Shown: positions 52,335-60,928, counted from the first letter of the stretch. The stretch: 64,000 nucleotides of DNA from Candidatus Acididesulfobacter guangdongensis (GCA_004195045.1 SGBC01000003.1:186001-250000); one strand, 5' to 3'. Notes: generated by a model not told the origin, from the letters alone. A program made the numbers and translations.

Positions 52335-52403
52335 TAAACGACATATTTTTCTGCTGAAAACGACATGCTTTTTCAATACGCGCAGAAAAATATGTCGTTT
52401 ATA
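52335..52403. repeat. Perfect 21-bp inverted repeat
   Basis: ATAAACGACATATTTTTCTGC (21 bp at 52335-52355, last base beyond the copy shown as C) mirrors 52383-52403 perfectly across a 27-base loop. It starts 2 bp after the integrase-tail copy, at the left edge of the defence cassette. It could be a terminator, a recombination site, or a control site of the restriction-modification operon. Confidence 0.65.
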
Positions 52404-52481
52404 TGTCATCTTAGCCGTTCTATTCCCTGATGTATCCTCTATAAAACAGATAACATTCTTTTGGAAATAATATATAAATCC

Positions 52482-52509
52482 TTGCATAATTGCCGACAAT
52501 TGGTATAAT
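52482..52509 (+). promoter_or_regulatory. Sigma-70-like promoter of the restriction-modification operon
   Basis: TTGCAT (52482-52487), a 16-base spacer, and a perfect TATAAT (52504-52509). It lies 70 bp upstream of the likely methyltransferase start. Confidence 0.55.
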
Positions 52510-52577
52510 ATTAAAAATATATCAGGATTCTTCATCTTATGTTTTTAATATTAAATATTTTTAAATTTTATAAAAAT

Positions 52578-53336
52578 ATGGAATTCCCGACGGATTTTAT
52601 AAATAAGATTATATGCGGAGATACTATCGATGTAATGAAACAAATCCCCGATAAGTCCATTGATTTAGTTATTACATCACCGCCTTATAATTTAAAGAAC
52701 TCTACCGGCAACGGTATGAAAAATAGCAAAACCGGAAAATGGGCAAATGCTGCCCTGCAAAAAGGATATTCGCACCATGACGACTGTATGCCTCACGATA
52801 AATACGTAAAATGGCAAAGAAATTGTCTAACGCAGATGATGAGAATATTATCCGAAGACGGCGCGATTTTTTATAATCATAAATGGCGGGTGCAAGCCGG
52901 ACTTTTACAGGATAGACAAGATATAGTTAGCGGCTTTCCAGTCCGGCAAATTATTATCTGGAAAAGAAAAGGGGGATTTAATTTTAACCCCGGTTATTTC
53001 TTGCCGACTTATGAAGTTATTTATTTAATAGCTAAGCCTAAATTCAAACTATCTAAAAAAGCAAATGCTTATGGCGATGTCTGGGAATTCACTCAAGAAA
53101 TGAAAAACTATCACCCTGCCGCTTTTCCTATTAGTCTAATTGACAGGATAGTTTCATCGACTAACGCAAAAACTATCTTGGATCCTTTTATGGGTTCGGG
53201 AACGACCGCAATTTCGGCAATAAATTTTGATAGGAACTATATAGGGATTGATAATTCCCCCGAATACTGCAATATGGCCGAAGAACGAATTAAATCATAT
53301 CTGCGACAAGGAAAATTATTATTTAATTATGATTGA
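52578..53336 (+). CDS. DNA methyltransferase (beta class, N4-cytosine or N6-adenine)
   Basis: Modifies a base to protect host DNA from the neighbouring endonuclease. Catalytic motif IV is LVITSPPYNLKNS near residue 35, and the SAM-binding motif I is TILDPFMGSGTTAISAINFD near 195; IV before I defines the beta class. SPPY is common in N4-cytosine enzymes. GDVWEFTQEMKNYHPAAFPI is a family motif before I. An upstream in-frame ATG (52539) would add a hydrophobic 13-residue leader, so the ATG at 52578 (MEFPTDFINKIICGD) is preferred. The endonuclease gene overlaps the end by 8 bases. Confidence 0.85.
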   Translation: MEFPTDFINKIICGDTIDVMKQIPDKSIDLVITSPPYNLKNSTGNGMKNSKTGKWANAALQKGYSHHDDCMPHDKYVKWQRNCLTQMMRILSEDGAIFYNHKWRVQAGLLQDRQDIVSGFPVRQIIIWKRKGGFNFNPGYFLPTYEVIYLIAKPKFKLSKKANAYGDVWEFTQEMKNYHPAAFPISLIDRIVSSTNAKTILDPFMGSGTTAISAINFDRNYIGIDNSPEYCNMAEERIKSYLRQGKLLFNYD

Positions 53337-54123
53337 ACCTATAATTTATACAAAGCCGAAATTAATCGAAAAATTAAAAGAAATTTCTGCATCGGGATGG
53401 ATCCAGAATGCCAGAAAAGGTAATCACGGCGGAATCGGCAATACGTTAGAAGACTTGCTTGGTATTAAAGAAAACAATTTGCCTATACCGAATGCGGCGG
53501 AATGGGAATTAAAATCTCAACGCATTAACTCATCATCCTTAACCACTTTGTTTCATATTGAACCTTCACCGCGTGCAATTCGTTTTGTTCCTCAAATTTT
53601 ATTGCCAAAATACGGTTGGGCGCATGGAGAATCTGGCAAAAAATATCCTGAGGGCGAAATGAGTTTTCGGCAGACTATCCATGGGCTATCTCGAAGCGAT
53701 CGCGGTTTTATGGTTGTTATTGACAGGAAGGAAAGAAAAGTTTTAATTTCTTTTGATTCAAAAGCCGTTGATGCAAGACATTCCGAATGGTTAAAATCGG
53801 TAGAGGATAGGATTGGATTAGAAGAATTAGAACCGCAACCATATTGGGGTTTTGATGATTTAGAACATAAAGCAGGAACTAAACTACTAAATTGTTTTTA
53901 TGTGCAAGCGGAAGTTAAAACTGATAAGAAAAAAGAGTTTTATTGGTATTCAAAGGTTATGATGTTAGAAAAATTCAATTTTGAAGGATTTTTAAACCAA
54001 ATCGAAAATGCGAACGTTTTAGTAGATTTCGATGCCCGTACGGGACATAATCACGGAACTAAATTCAGGATGAGACAAGACAAATTGCCTTTGTTATATA
54101 AAAAAACAACGGTAATTATTTAA
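53329..54123 (+). CDS. MvaI/BcnI-family restriction endonuclease
   Basis: Type II endonuclease of 264 residues. IGNTLEDLLGIKENNLPIPN followed by AAEWELKSQR is the family core: the active site of MvaI and BcnI holds a Glu-x-Lys after the Asn-Leu-Glu-Asp segment. SSLTTLFHIEPSPR and LVDFDARTGHNHGTKFRMRQ are also conserved. Known members act as monomers on CCWGG or CCSGG, so a five-base C-rich target is expected, but the specificity cannot be read. It overlaps the methyltransferase gene by 8 bases, so both are made together. Confidence 0.82.
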   Translation: MIEPIIYTKPKLIEKLKEISASGWIQNARKGNHGGIGNTLEDLLGIKENNLPIPNAAEWELKSQRINSSSLTTLFHIEPSPRAIRFVPQILLPKYGWAHGESGKKYPEGEMSFRQTIHGLSRSDRGFMVVIDRKERKVLISFDSKAVDARHSEWLKSVEDRIGLEELEPQPYWGFDDLEHKAGTKLLNCFYVQAEVKTDKKKEFYWYSKVMMLEKFNFEGFLNQIENANVLVDFDARTGHNHGTKFRMRQDKLPLLYKKTTVII

Positions 54124-54207
54124 GTTAGGATATTACCGTTTTGAATTGTTTTTAATTAAAAATTAAACTAGTGTTCGATTAAACGCAATGCGCAGTAAAG
54201 TAATGTT

Positions 54208-56382
54208 ATGGAAAAAATACAGCTAAAACTAAAAAATTGCTATGGAATTAAGAAGTTAGAAAAAGAATTTGATTTTTCGGGTGACAACACATCGCATCAC
54301 AATACATACGCAATTTATGCTCCAAACGGGGTCATGAAAACTTCATTTGCAAAAACGTTCCAAGACTTGAGTTTCGGATCAAATTCAGAGGATATAGTAT
54401 TTCCTGAAAGAGAAACAATTCGTGAAATCAAGAAAGAAGATGGAAGCGATTTGGTTAAAGAGGAAATTTTTGTTATAGAAGCATATAATGAGGCGTTTAC
54501 ATCAGAAAAAATGTCCACTCTTTTAGTAAATAAGGAATTGAAAAATAAATATGACAAAATTTATTTAGGAATTGACGAAGAAAAAGAAAGGTTGCTGAGA
54601 GAATTAAAAAATTTATCAGGACTTAGGAACAATATAGAGAAAGAAATTTCTAAAACTTTTACAAGTGAAGACAATAGACTGTTTGATTCTCTCGGAAGAG
54701 TAGAAAAAGAAGTTATGGACTATTCAGAGCCTATATATTCTGAGATTAGTTATAAAGAAATTTTTAATGAAAAGGTTTTAAATTTTTTAAACACTAAGGA
54801 TTTTAAAGAAAAAATTAAACGGTATATTGAAAAATATGATGAATTAATTATTGATTCAAAATATTTTAAAAAAGGTGTTTTTAATCATAATAATGCGTCA
54901 GCTATCGCAAAAAGTCTAATGGATAATGGATTTTTTGAAGCAAAGCATTCAGTTTCTTTAAATACAAAAGAAAGTAAGAACGAAATTCACACCAAAGAAG
55001 AACTTGAAAAAGTCATAGATGAAGAAAAAACCGCCATTTTAACTAACCCTGATTTAGTGAAAGTTTTTGATGAGTTAGACGGCAAACTAAAAGCAAATAA
55101 AGAGCTACGCGACTTTAGAGATTATTTATTAAATAACCTTAAAATTCTGCCAGAGTTAAAAAATCTTGATAACTTCAGGCAAAAATTGTGGGTATCATAT
55201 TTCAAAAGCCAAAAAAGCCTATATGAGAATTTCTTGAAAGTGTATAACGATGGAAAAAGTGGGTTAGATAAGATAATAGAACAAGCTAAAATAGAGGAAA
55301 CGCAATGGAGAAGTGTAATAGATATCTTTAATAAAAGGTTTTTTGTCCCATTTATGCTTACTATGAGAAATCAGGATGATGTTATTTTAAAAAGAGATGT
55401 CCCCAGTATTGGCTTCGTATTTAAAGACTCAATCAGTGAAACTTCCATAGAGAAATCAGAGCTACTCCAAGTATTAAGTAACGGAGAGAAGCGAGCTTTA
55501 TATATTTTAAATATAATTTTTGAAGTTAGAGCAAGAAAGGATGGAAATCTGGAGACACTATTTATTGTTGATGATATAGCAGATTCTTTCGATTATAAAA
55601 ACAAATATGCAATCATTGAATATTTGAAAGACATTTCAGAAGAAACAAATTTTAAGCAGATAATTCTGACCCATAATTTTGACTTTTTCAGGACTGTTCA
55701 AAGCAGGTTTGTTCCATATGATAATTGTTTAATGGTTGAAAAGACGGCTGAAGAAATAAAAATTACAAAAGCAGAGTATATAAAAAATCCATTTAAACAC
55801 TGGATGGAGCATTTAGATGATGATAAAAAACTTATAGCGTCAATTCCGTTTGTAAGAAATCTTATTGAATACACTAAAGGCGATGCTGATCCTGATTATT
55901 TGAAATTAACATCACTGCTACACGCTAAATCAGATTCTGACTCCGTTCTTAAAAGTGATCTGAAAAATATTTACCGTAATGTCTTTCCTAATCTAAAGTC
56001 AACTAAGTTAATTTTGACAAATGAGAGCGAAAATATTACAGAACTTATTTTTAATATATCAGATGCCTGTTTAATAGCGCCTGAAAGTATAAATTTAGAA
56101 AATAAAGTTGTTCTCGCTATTGCCATCAGGCTAAGAGCAGAAAAGTTTATGTTAGACAAGATAAATGGCAAAAGCGAAGCAGCAGAAAATCAAACGAGGA
56201 AGCTTTTTGAGAGATTTAAGGTTAAATTTCGCACTGAACAAGAGAATATCAAAATACTAGAACGAGTGATCCTTATGACCCCAGAAAATATTCATTTTAA
56301 TTCATTTATGTATGAACCAATTTTAGATATGTCTGATGAACATTTGAAAACATTATATTGCGATATAAAAAAATTGAAATAA
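54208..56382 (+). CDS. SMC-like AAA ATPase, probable defence protein
   Basis: A protein of 724 residues with an ABC/SMC-type ATPase split by a coiled coil. Walker A region AIYAPNGVMKTSFAKTFQDL lies near residues 35-54. ABC signature VLSNGEKRALYILNIIFEVR is near 421-440, Walker B TLFIVDDIADSFD near 450-462, and the switch His in IILTHNFDFFRTVQSRF near 488-504. The middle (about 115-380) is largely helical. No HNH, TOPRIM or other effector motif is seen, so it is not a typical OLD, RloC or PARIS protein. Its position in a restriction-modification cassette suggests anti-phage work; the mechanism is unknown. Confidence 0.75.
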   Translation: MEKIQLKLKNCYGIKKLEKEFDFSGDNTSHHNTYAIYAPNGVMKTSFAKTFQDLSFGSNSEDIVFPERETIREIKKEDGSDLVKEEIFVIEAYNEAFTSEKMSTLLVNKELKNKYDKIYLGIDEEKERLLRELKNLSGLRNNIEKEISKTFTSEDNRLFDSLGRVEKEVMDYSEPIYSEISYKEIFNEKVLNFLNTKDFKEKIKRYIEKYDELIIDSKYFKKGVFNHNNASAIAKSLMDNGFFEAKHSVSLNTKESKNEIHTKEELEKVIDEEKTAILTNPDLVKVFDELDGKLKANKELRDFRDYLLNNLKILPELKNLDNFRQKLWVSYFKSQKSLYENFLKVYNDGKSGLDKIIEQAKIEETQWRSVIDIFNKRFFVPFMLTMRNQDDVILKRDVPSIGFVFKDSISETSIEKSELLQVLSNGEKRALYILNIIFEVRARKDGNLETLFIVDDIADSFDYKNKYAIIEYLKDISEETNFKQIILTHNFDFFRTVQSRFVPYDNCLMVEKTAEEIKITKAEYIKNPFKHWMEHLDDDKKLIASIPFVRNLIEYTKGDADPDYLKLTSLLHAKSDSDSVLKSDLKNIYRNVFPNLKSTKLILTNESENITELIFNISDACLIAPESINLENKVVLAIAIRLRAEKFMLDKINGKSEAAENQTRKLFERFKVKFRTEQENIKILERVILMTPENIHFNSFMYEPILDMSDEHLKTLYCDIKKLK

Positions 56383-56550
56383 AAAATTGTTAGACCACAC
56401 TATCCCTTCAAAGGAATAAAAATTGATAAAGACAGAAAAATTTTAGCTAAGACCGAACCGAAAGCACATTCTTATAAAAATAGAAAGGTAAATGCCCTTT
56501 TGGTGGAAGTCATTGCTATAATAACGAAAGAGTATTTTTTAAAAAACTAA
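56383..56550 (+). other. In-frame open extension after the ATPase stop
   Basis: Immediately after the ATPase TAA the same frame stays open for 55 codons (IVRPHYPFKGIKIDKDRKIL, then AKTEPKAHSYKNRKVNALLV) to a TAA at 56548. It has no start codon of its own near the beginning. It may be the tail of a former neighbouring gene or of a once longer ATPase. Confidence 0.35.
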
Positions 56551-56579
56551 TTAAATGCAAGGCAATATAAAAACACCAA

Positions 56580-57626
56580 TTATTTCTTCCCCCAAACGTC
56601 GTCAACGGCTTTTTTCAAGGTCTCCGGCACTAAATGGCTATACCTTTTCGTCATCTGGGTTGTCCGGTGTCCTAACAGCTCCCCCGTAATATAAAGGCTC
56701 GTCCCGTTCTTTACCATTTTACTTGCGAATACGTGCCTTAAATCGTGGATATGCATATCTTTAATTCCGGCGTTTTTGCAGGCGGTTATAAAAGACTTTC
56801 TAAAATTGCCGATTTTAACTCCATTTTTGTTAAAGACATACGAACAGTCGTCTTTCTTTTCAATGCCGGTTAAAAGCTCTTTTAAGGGCTTTGATATAGG
56901 AATATATCTGTCGTATTTAGTTTTAGTAGCTTTAATTGCGATAATGTTATTTTGAAGATCAACATTGTCCCATTTTAAGTTTAATGCTTCGCCTTTACGA
57001 CAACCGGTGTAAATTAAAAAGGTTATTAAATCTCTTGTAAGTTTATTAGTAGCGCCGGCGATGAGCTTGTCGATATCAGAGTCGGATAAAGTTTTAAGGC
57101 GGGATAATTCGTTAAGTTTTTTAATGCCGGTTGCGGGGTTCTTTTCAAGATAACCTTTTTTAATGCAGAAAGCAAAGAAATTGTATAATGTAGCAATTTC
57201 AATATTGATAAGCCGGTATGATATTTCCGAGTCCCTTTTGTCTTTGTTTTTTGGTAATGACATTGTTTCAATTTTACGCTTTAGCTGATAGGTTTCTATG
57301 AAATCCGTCGTTATAATTTTTATAGACTTGTCTGTAAATACCGGCAAAAAGTGCTTTGCAACGTGTTGCCTTAATTTTACCGTTTCTATGCTTACCGCTT
57401 GCGATTTTAAGTATTGTTCCCATAAATCCTGAAAAGTATAATTGTTGGCGTAATTAACGACTGTCGGCAAGTCATGCTTTTGCCTGAGTATATCGCTCTT
57501 TATCGTGCTGGCTATCTTTTCGGCAAGGTTTTTATCGGTCGTTTTGGTCGTTCCTTTGTATCGGACGCCGTCAATCATCATATCGTAATAGTAATATTTA
57601 CCGCGCAGCCTGATATTCTCTGACAT
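56580..57626 (-). CDS. int: Tyrosine integrase of the island
   Basis: Site-specific recombinase of 348 residues that integrates the island into tRNA-Ala, which lies 130 bp from its start codon. Catalytic residues: Arg in FLIYTGCRKGEALNLKW near 203-219, His-x-x-Arg in MHIHDLRHVFASKMV, His in GELLGHRTTQM, and Tyr in TKRYSHLVPETL. The N-terminal arm-binding start (MSENIRLRGKYYYYDMMIDG) and the core-binding domain (YTFQDLWEQYLKSQAV) are present. All elements of an active enzyme are intact. A partial copy of its 3' end lies at 52271-52332. Confidence 0.93.
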   Translation of the reverse strand: MSENIRLRGKYYYYDMMIDGVRYKGTTKTTDKNLAEKIASTIKSDILRQKHDLPTVVNYANNYTFQDLWEQYLKSQAVSIETVKLRQHVAKHFLPVFTDKSIKIITTDFIETYQLKRKIETMSLPKNKDKRDSEISYRLINIEIATLYNFFAFCIKKGYLEKNPATGIKKLNELSRLKTLSDSDIDKLIAGATNKLTRDLITFLIYTGCRKGEALNLKWDNVDLQNNIIAIKATKTKYDRYIPISKPLKELLTGIEKKDDCSYVFNKNGVKIGNFRKSFITACKNAGIKDMHIHDLRHVFASKMVKNGTSLYITGELLGHRTTQMTKRYSHLVPETLKKAVDDVWGKK

Positions 57627-57643
57627 TTTTACTCTCCTTAAAA

Positions 57644-57664
57644 ATGGGACAAATTTGGGACAAT
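57644..57664. repeat. Candidate integrase arm-binding site, right
   Basis: ATGGGACAAATTTGGGACAA, with an extra GGGACAA sub-repeat, matches 43537-43557. It overlaps the integrase promoter region, so binding could also regulate int. Confidence 0.45.
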
Positions 57665-57757
57665 ATTTTACTAAATTTGACCTTATTTTACCATTTTCAA
57701 GGATATTGTCAAGAGAAAGTATATTGCTTGAAAGTGCTTATTTACTGCGGTTTTAAC

Positions 57758-57833
57758 TGGTGGAGCTGATCGGAGTCGAACCGACGACATCTTGCATGCC
57801 ATGCAAGCACTCTGCCAACTGAGTTACAGCCCC
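57758..57833 (-). tRNA. tRNA-Ala (anticodon GGC)
   Basis: A 76-nt cloverleaf on the minus strand with encoded CCA. The acceptor stem GGGGCTG/CAGCTCC contains the G3-U70 pair that identifies alanine tRNAs. The anticodon stem CTTGC/GCAAG encloses ATGGCAT, giving anticodon GGC, and the T loop is TTCGACT. Its 3' 51 bases are duplicated at 43430-43480, because the island recombined here; the gene remains complete on the integrase side. Confidence 0.97.
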
Positions 57834-58328
57834 ATAAACGAAGTGCAGATAAAATATATTGGCAACACTAACTTAACTTACATTATAAATACCGCTAAGC
57901 AAAAATCAATTATATTATATCCGCAATCTTAAAACAAAAATGAGATATTATACTTTATTTACTTTATTTACTTTATTTACTTTATTTAATTTAATAATAT
58001 ATCTATAATAATAATGATAAATAATAATGATAGATGATATAATTATTAAAATATATATAATATAATAAATAAAATACTATATAAATAACAGCAAGTATAT
58101 TTAATAAAATTTAGTAAATATATTCTATAATTTATAGTAAATAGCATACAAATGTCAAGTGTTTTTTTATTTAAGATAAAATAGCATAGAATACAATGAG
58201 ATAAAATTATACAGATAGAATGGAATTACATAAAATTACATAAAAATAAAATAAAATTAAATTCAGTAAAATAATTAATCTAAATTAAGACGTTACTGAA
58301 TACTATTGTTAAATTTTCACTTTTTACT
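57834..58328. other. AT-rich intergenic region before hypD
   Basis: These 495 bp contain no gene. Five copies of a 9-bp unit, ACTTTATTT, run from about 57953 to 57990, followed by ATAAT-rich sequence. No clear promoter or ribosome site for hypD is visible. Confidence 0.5.
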
Positions 58329-59450
58329 ATGTTTGATATTTATAACGATTTTAAAGAAAAAGAAAACGTATTAAAATTGGTTTCACTTATAGACGAAGAG
58401 GTAGGCAGTTATAACAGAAAATTTAAAATAATGGAAGTGTGCGGCGGACATACACATTCTATTATGAAATACGGCCTTAATAAAATGCTTAGCCGCAGCG
58501 TAGATTTTATACACGGACCCGGATGTCCGGTCTGTGTGATGCCTGTCTCCAGAATTGATATTGCAATATACTTGAGTAGATTAGAAAACGTCATATTAAC
58601 AACGTATGGCGATATGATGCGTGTTCCAGGCAGCAAAAGTTCGCTTATTAAAGAAAGGGGAAACGGCGCAGATATAAGAATGGTCTATTCGCCTTTAGAT
58701 ATTATTAAATTAGCTCAAGAAAATAAAAATAAAAAAATAATTTTTTACGCTATAGGATTTGAAACAACAGCTCCTATGACGGCAGCTTTAATAGAACAGA
58801 TTAAAGCGCACGGCATTAAAAATATTTATTTTTATATAAACCATGTTTTAGTACCTCCGCCTATTGAAGCAATTCTCGATTTATGCGATTCCGAAATAGA
58901 CGGTTTTGTGGGCCCAGGTCATGTCAGTGTTATAACGGGTGTCGAAATATATAACAATATTGCTGTTAAATATAAAAAACCTGTTGTAGTTTCTGGATTT
59001 GAACCGTTTGATATTCTCATGTCTGTATTAATGATTGCAAAACAAATAAATAGAAGATTTTCGAAAATTGAAATAGGATATACGCGCGCTGTTAAACAAA
59101 ATGGCAATAAAAAAGCTCAGGAACTTGTTAATAAATATTTTGAAATCAGAGATAGTTTTGAATGGAGAGGATTAGGCTATATTCCTAAAAGTGCCTTAAA
59201 ATTAAAAGAAGAATTTAAAGATATTGATGCAGAAAGTTTATTTAGGGATTATATTTTTGATAATCTTGCTAACAATAAAGTAGTTGAGAATCAAGTTTGC
59301 AAATGTGGCGATATATTAAAAGGCAAACTCAAACCTAATGAATGTCCGCTTTTCAAAAAATTATGCACCCCGGATAATCCTATAGGAGCGTGTATGGTGT
59401 CGCATGAAGGAGCGTGCGCTGCTTATTTTAAATATTTTGATGATTTCTAA
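58329..59450 (+). CDS. hypD: Hydrogenase maturation protein HypD
   Basis: Iron-sulfur scaffold on which, with HypC, the Fe(CN)2CO unit of [NiFe]-hydrogenase is built. It is 373 residues long, as usual. KIMEVCGGHTHSIMKYGL near residues 34-51 and FIHGPGCPVCVMPVSRIDIA near 62-81 carry the conserved Cys for iron and cluster; IGFETTAPMTAALIEQI near 149-165 and GFVGPGHVSVITGV are family motifs. The C-terminal Cys group (CKCGDILKGKLKPNECPLFK, then CTPDNPIGACMVSHEGACAA) holds the 4Fe-4S cluster. It normally follows hypC, now 15 kb away across the island. Confidence 0.96.
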   Translation: MFDIYNDFKEKENVLKLVSLIDEEVGSYNRKFKIMEVCGGHTHSIMKYGLNKMLSRSVDFIHGPGCPVCVMPVSRIDIAIYLSRLENVILTTYGDMMRVPGSKSSLIKERGNGADIRMVYSPLDIIKLAQENKNKKIIFYAIGFETTAPMTAALIEQIKAHGIKNIYFYINHVLVPPPIEAILDLCDSEIDGFVGPGHVSVITGVEIYNNIAVKYKKPVVVSGFEPFDILMSVLMIAKQINRRFSKIEIGYTRAVKQNGNKKAQELVNKYFEIRDSFEWRGLGYIPKSALKLKEEFKDIDAESLFRDYIFDNLANNKVVENQVCKCGDILKGKLKPNECPLFKKLCTPDNPIGACMVSHEGACAAYFKYFDDF

Positions 59451-59723
59451 TCAATGGGTATTTGCCTATTGTATTTATTATAATATTTATTAAAGTTATT
59501 ATAGTTATATACTATATCAGATATCTATATCAGGTGTTATATATTATTTATTATATCAGATTAGGATCAGCCGATATATAAATTATACGAACCGCATTAA
59601 ACAGTAAATATGAATCTCCTATATTAAATAAAAATAATGATTCGATAATAATTAAATAATAATAGTAATAAACAACAACAATAATAATATAATAAACAAT
59701 AATCATAATAATAAATAATAATA
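59451..59723. other. AT-rich spacer downstream of hypD
   Basis: No gene is visible. The sequence changes from mixed AT-rich DNA into (AAT/AAC)n trinucleotides from about 59640, leading into the 42-bp tandem repeat. Confidence 0.4.
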
Positions 59724-59891
59724 ATGAACAACAACAATAGCAATAAACAACAATAATAAACAATAATGAACAACAACAATAGCAATAAACAACAATAATA
59801 AACAATAATGAACAACAACAATAGCAATAAACAACAATAATAAACAATAATGGACAACAACAATAGCAATAAACAACAATAATAAATAATA
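59724..59891. repeat. Four 42-bp tandem repeats upstream of hypE, each a mini-ORF
   Basis: ATG codons recur at 59724, 59766, 59808 and 59850, exactly 42 bp apart. Each unit reads ATG-AAC-AAC-AAC-AAT-AGC-AAT-AAA-CAA-CAA-TAA (peptide MNNNNSNKQQ; the last copy begins MD). The array ends 18 bp before the hypE ATG. No ribosome site is visible for any unit. It could be a variable-number tandem repeat affecting hypE expression, or a neutral microsatellite. Confidence 0.75.
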
Positions 59892-59908
59892 ATGATTCAA
59901 TAATAATA

Positions 59909-60928
59909 ATGAACAATAATAATTTTGAGAAAATTCTTATTTCACACGGCGGCGGCGGAAAAGAAACATCTGAATTAATAAAAGATATATTATTTAAGCA
60001 CATTTCAAACGATATATTACTGAAAATGGAAGATGCTGCTATTATATCGTCAAACGGTTCAAAAAAAATTGCCTTTACAACAGATAGTTTTACTGTTACA
60101 CCTTTATTTTTTAATGGAGGTGATATAGGTAAGTTGTCTGTTGCCGGAACGGTAAACGATTTATCCGTTATGGGTGCGAAGCCGCTATTTTTAAGTTTAA
60201 GTTTAATTATAGAAGAGGGGTTTTTAATAAGCGATCTGGAAAAAATTATTTTATCTATAAAAGATGAATTGAAAATGTCCGGCGCTAAAATTGTCACCGG
60301 AGATACAAAAGTTGTACCAAAAGGCAAGGTAGACGGTATTTTTATAAATACATCAGGGATAGGCGAAGTAATTTATGAAAATTTATCTGCCTCTAATATT
60401 GATAACGGCGATGTTATAATAGTTTCGGGAGAAATCGGCGACCACGGAGCCGCTATAATGTCTTTAAGGGAAGGGATAGATATCGACACCGGAATAAAAA
60501 GCGATTGTACAAGTTTGTGGAGTATGATAGATGATGTTTTGAAAAATGGATTTAATGTTAAGGCAATAAGGGACGCTACAAGAGGAGGATTAGCAGCAGT
60601 TCTTAATGAATGGGCTGAAAGCTCTAATGTCAATATTTTTATAGATGAGGAAACAATACCTGTTAAGGATAATGTCAGAGGATTTTGTGAATTCATAGGA
60701 TTAGAGCCCTATCAATTTGCATGTGAAGGCAGGGTTGTTTTTGCAGTAAGCAATAACGATGCTGAAAAGCTGCTAAAAGTTCTCATATCTAATCCGTTAG
60801 GGGAAAAATCGCAAATAATAGGTCGTGCTTATCGCAATTTCAGTAAAAAAGTTATTATTAAAAATATCTATGGAATCTCAAGATTCTTGGATGTTCCATC
60901 GGGAGAGCTTCTTCCGCGTATCTGTTGA
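59909..60928 (+). CDS. hypE: Hydrogenase maturation protein HypE
   Basis: Dehydrates the carbamoylated C-terminal Cys, made by HypF, to a thiocyanate that donates CN to iron. It is 339 residues long. ILISHGGGGKETSELIKDIL near residues 9-28 and KIAFTTDSFTVTPLFFNGGD near 51-70 are the AIR-synthase-like ATP-binding parts; AIRDATRGGLAAVLNEWAES near 219-238 is conserved; it ends SGELLPRIC, the essential PRIC tail with the carrier Cys. The start MNNNNFEKILISHGG follows four Asn-codon repeats. It lies between hypD and hypF in the normal order. Confidence 0.96.
   Translation: MNNNNFEKILISHGGGGKETSELIKDILFKHISNDILLKMEDAAIISSNGSKKIAFTTDSFTVTPLFFNGGDIGKLSVAGTVNDLSVMGAKPLFLSLSLIIEEGFLISDLEKIILSIKDELKMSGAKIVTGDTKVVPKGKVDGIFINTSGIGEVIYENLSASNIDNGDVIIVSGEIGDHGAAIMSLREGIDIDTGIKSDCTSLWSMIDDVLKNGFNVKAIRDATRGGLAAVLNEWAESSNVNIFIDEETIPVKDNVRGFCEFIGLEPYQFACEGRVVFAVSNNDAEKLLKVLISNPLGEKSQIIGRAYRNFSKKVIIKNIYGISRFLDVPSGELLPRIC

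Larger units (their letters stand above)
43422..57808. mobile_element. Integrated replicon (plasmid-like island) in tRNA-Ala
   Basis: A perfect 59-bp direct repeat (43422-43480 and 57750-57808) holds the 3' half of tRNA-Ala and bounds a 14.4-kb segment. Inside are an integrase next to the tRNA, a second tyrosine recombinase, an excisionase-like protein, a Rep_3 initiator with iterons, a RepB-type primase, a ParB-like fragment, secreted proteins and a restriction-modification plus ATPase cassette. No conjugation genes are seen, so it would be mobilised by a helper or move as an integrating plasmid. The flanking genes are hypC on the left and hypDEF on the right. Confidence 0.9.

Noticed and set aside
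54208-56382. OLD/PARIS/RloC identity for the ATPase
   Set aside because: No TOPRIM, HNH or anticodon-nuclease motif was visible, so only an SMC-like ATPase is claimed.
59551-60327. Open frame of 258 codons on the minus strand covering the 42-bp repeats and the hypE start
   Set aside because: It is a shadow of hypE and of the AAT/AAC repeat (repeating LLFIIVVYCYCCC). There is no ribosome site and no family resemblance.
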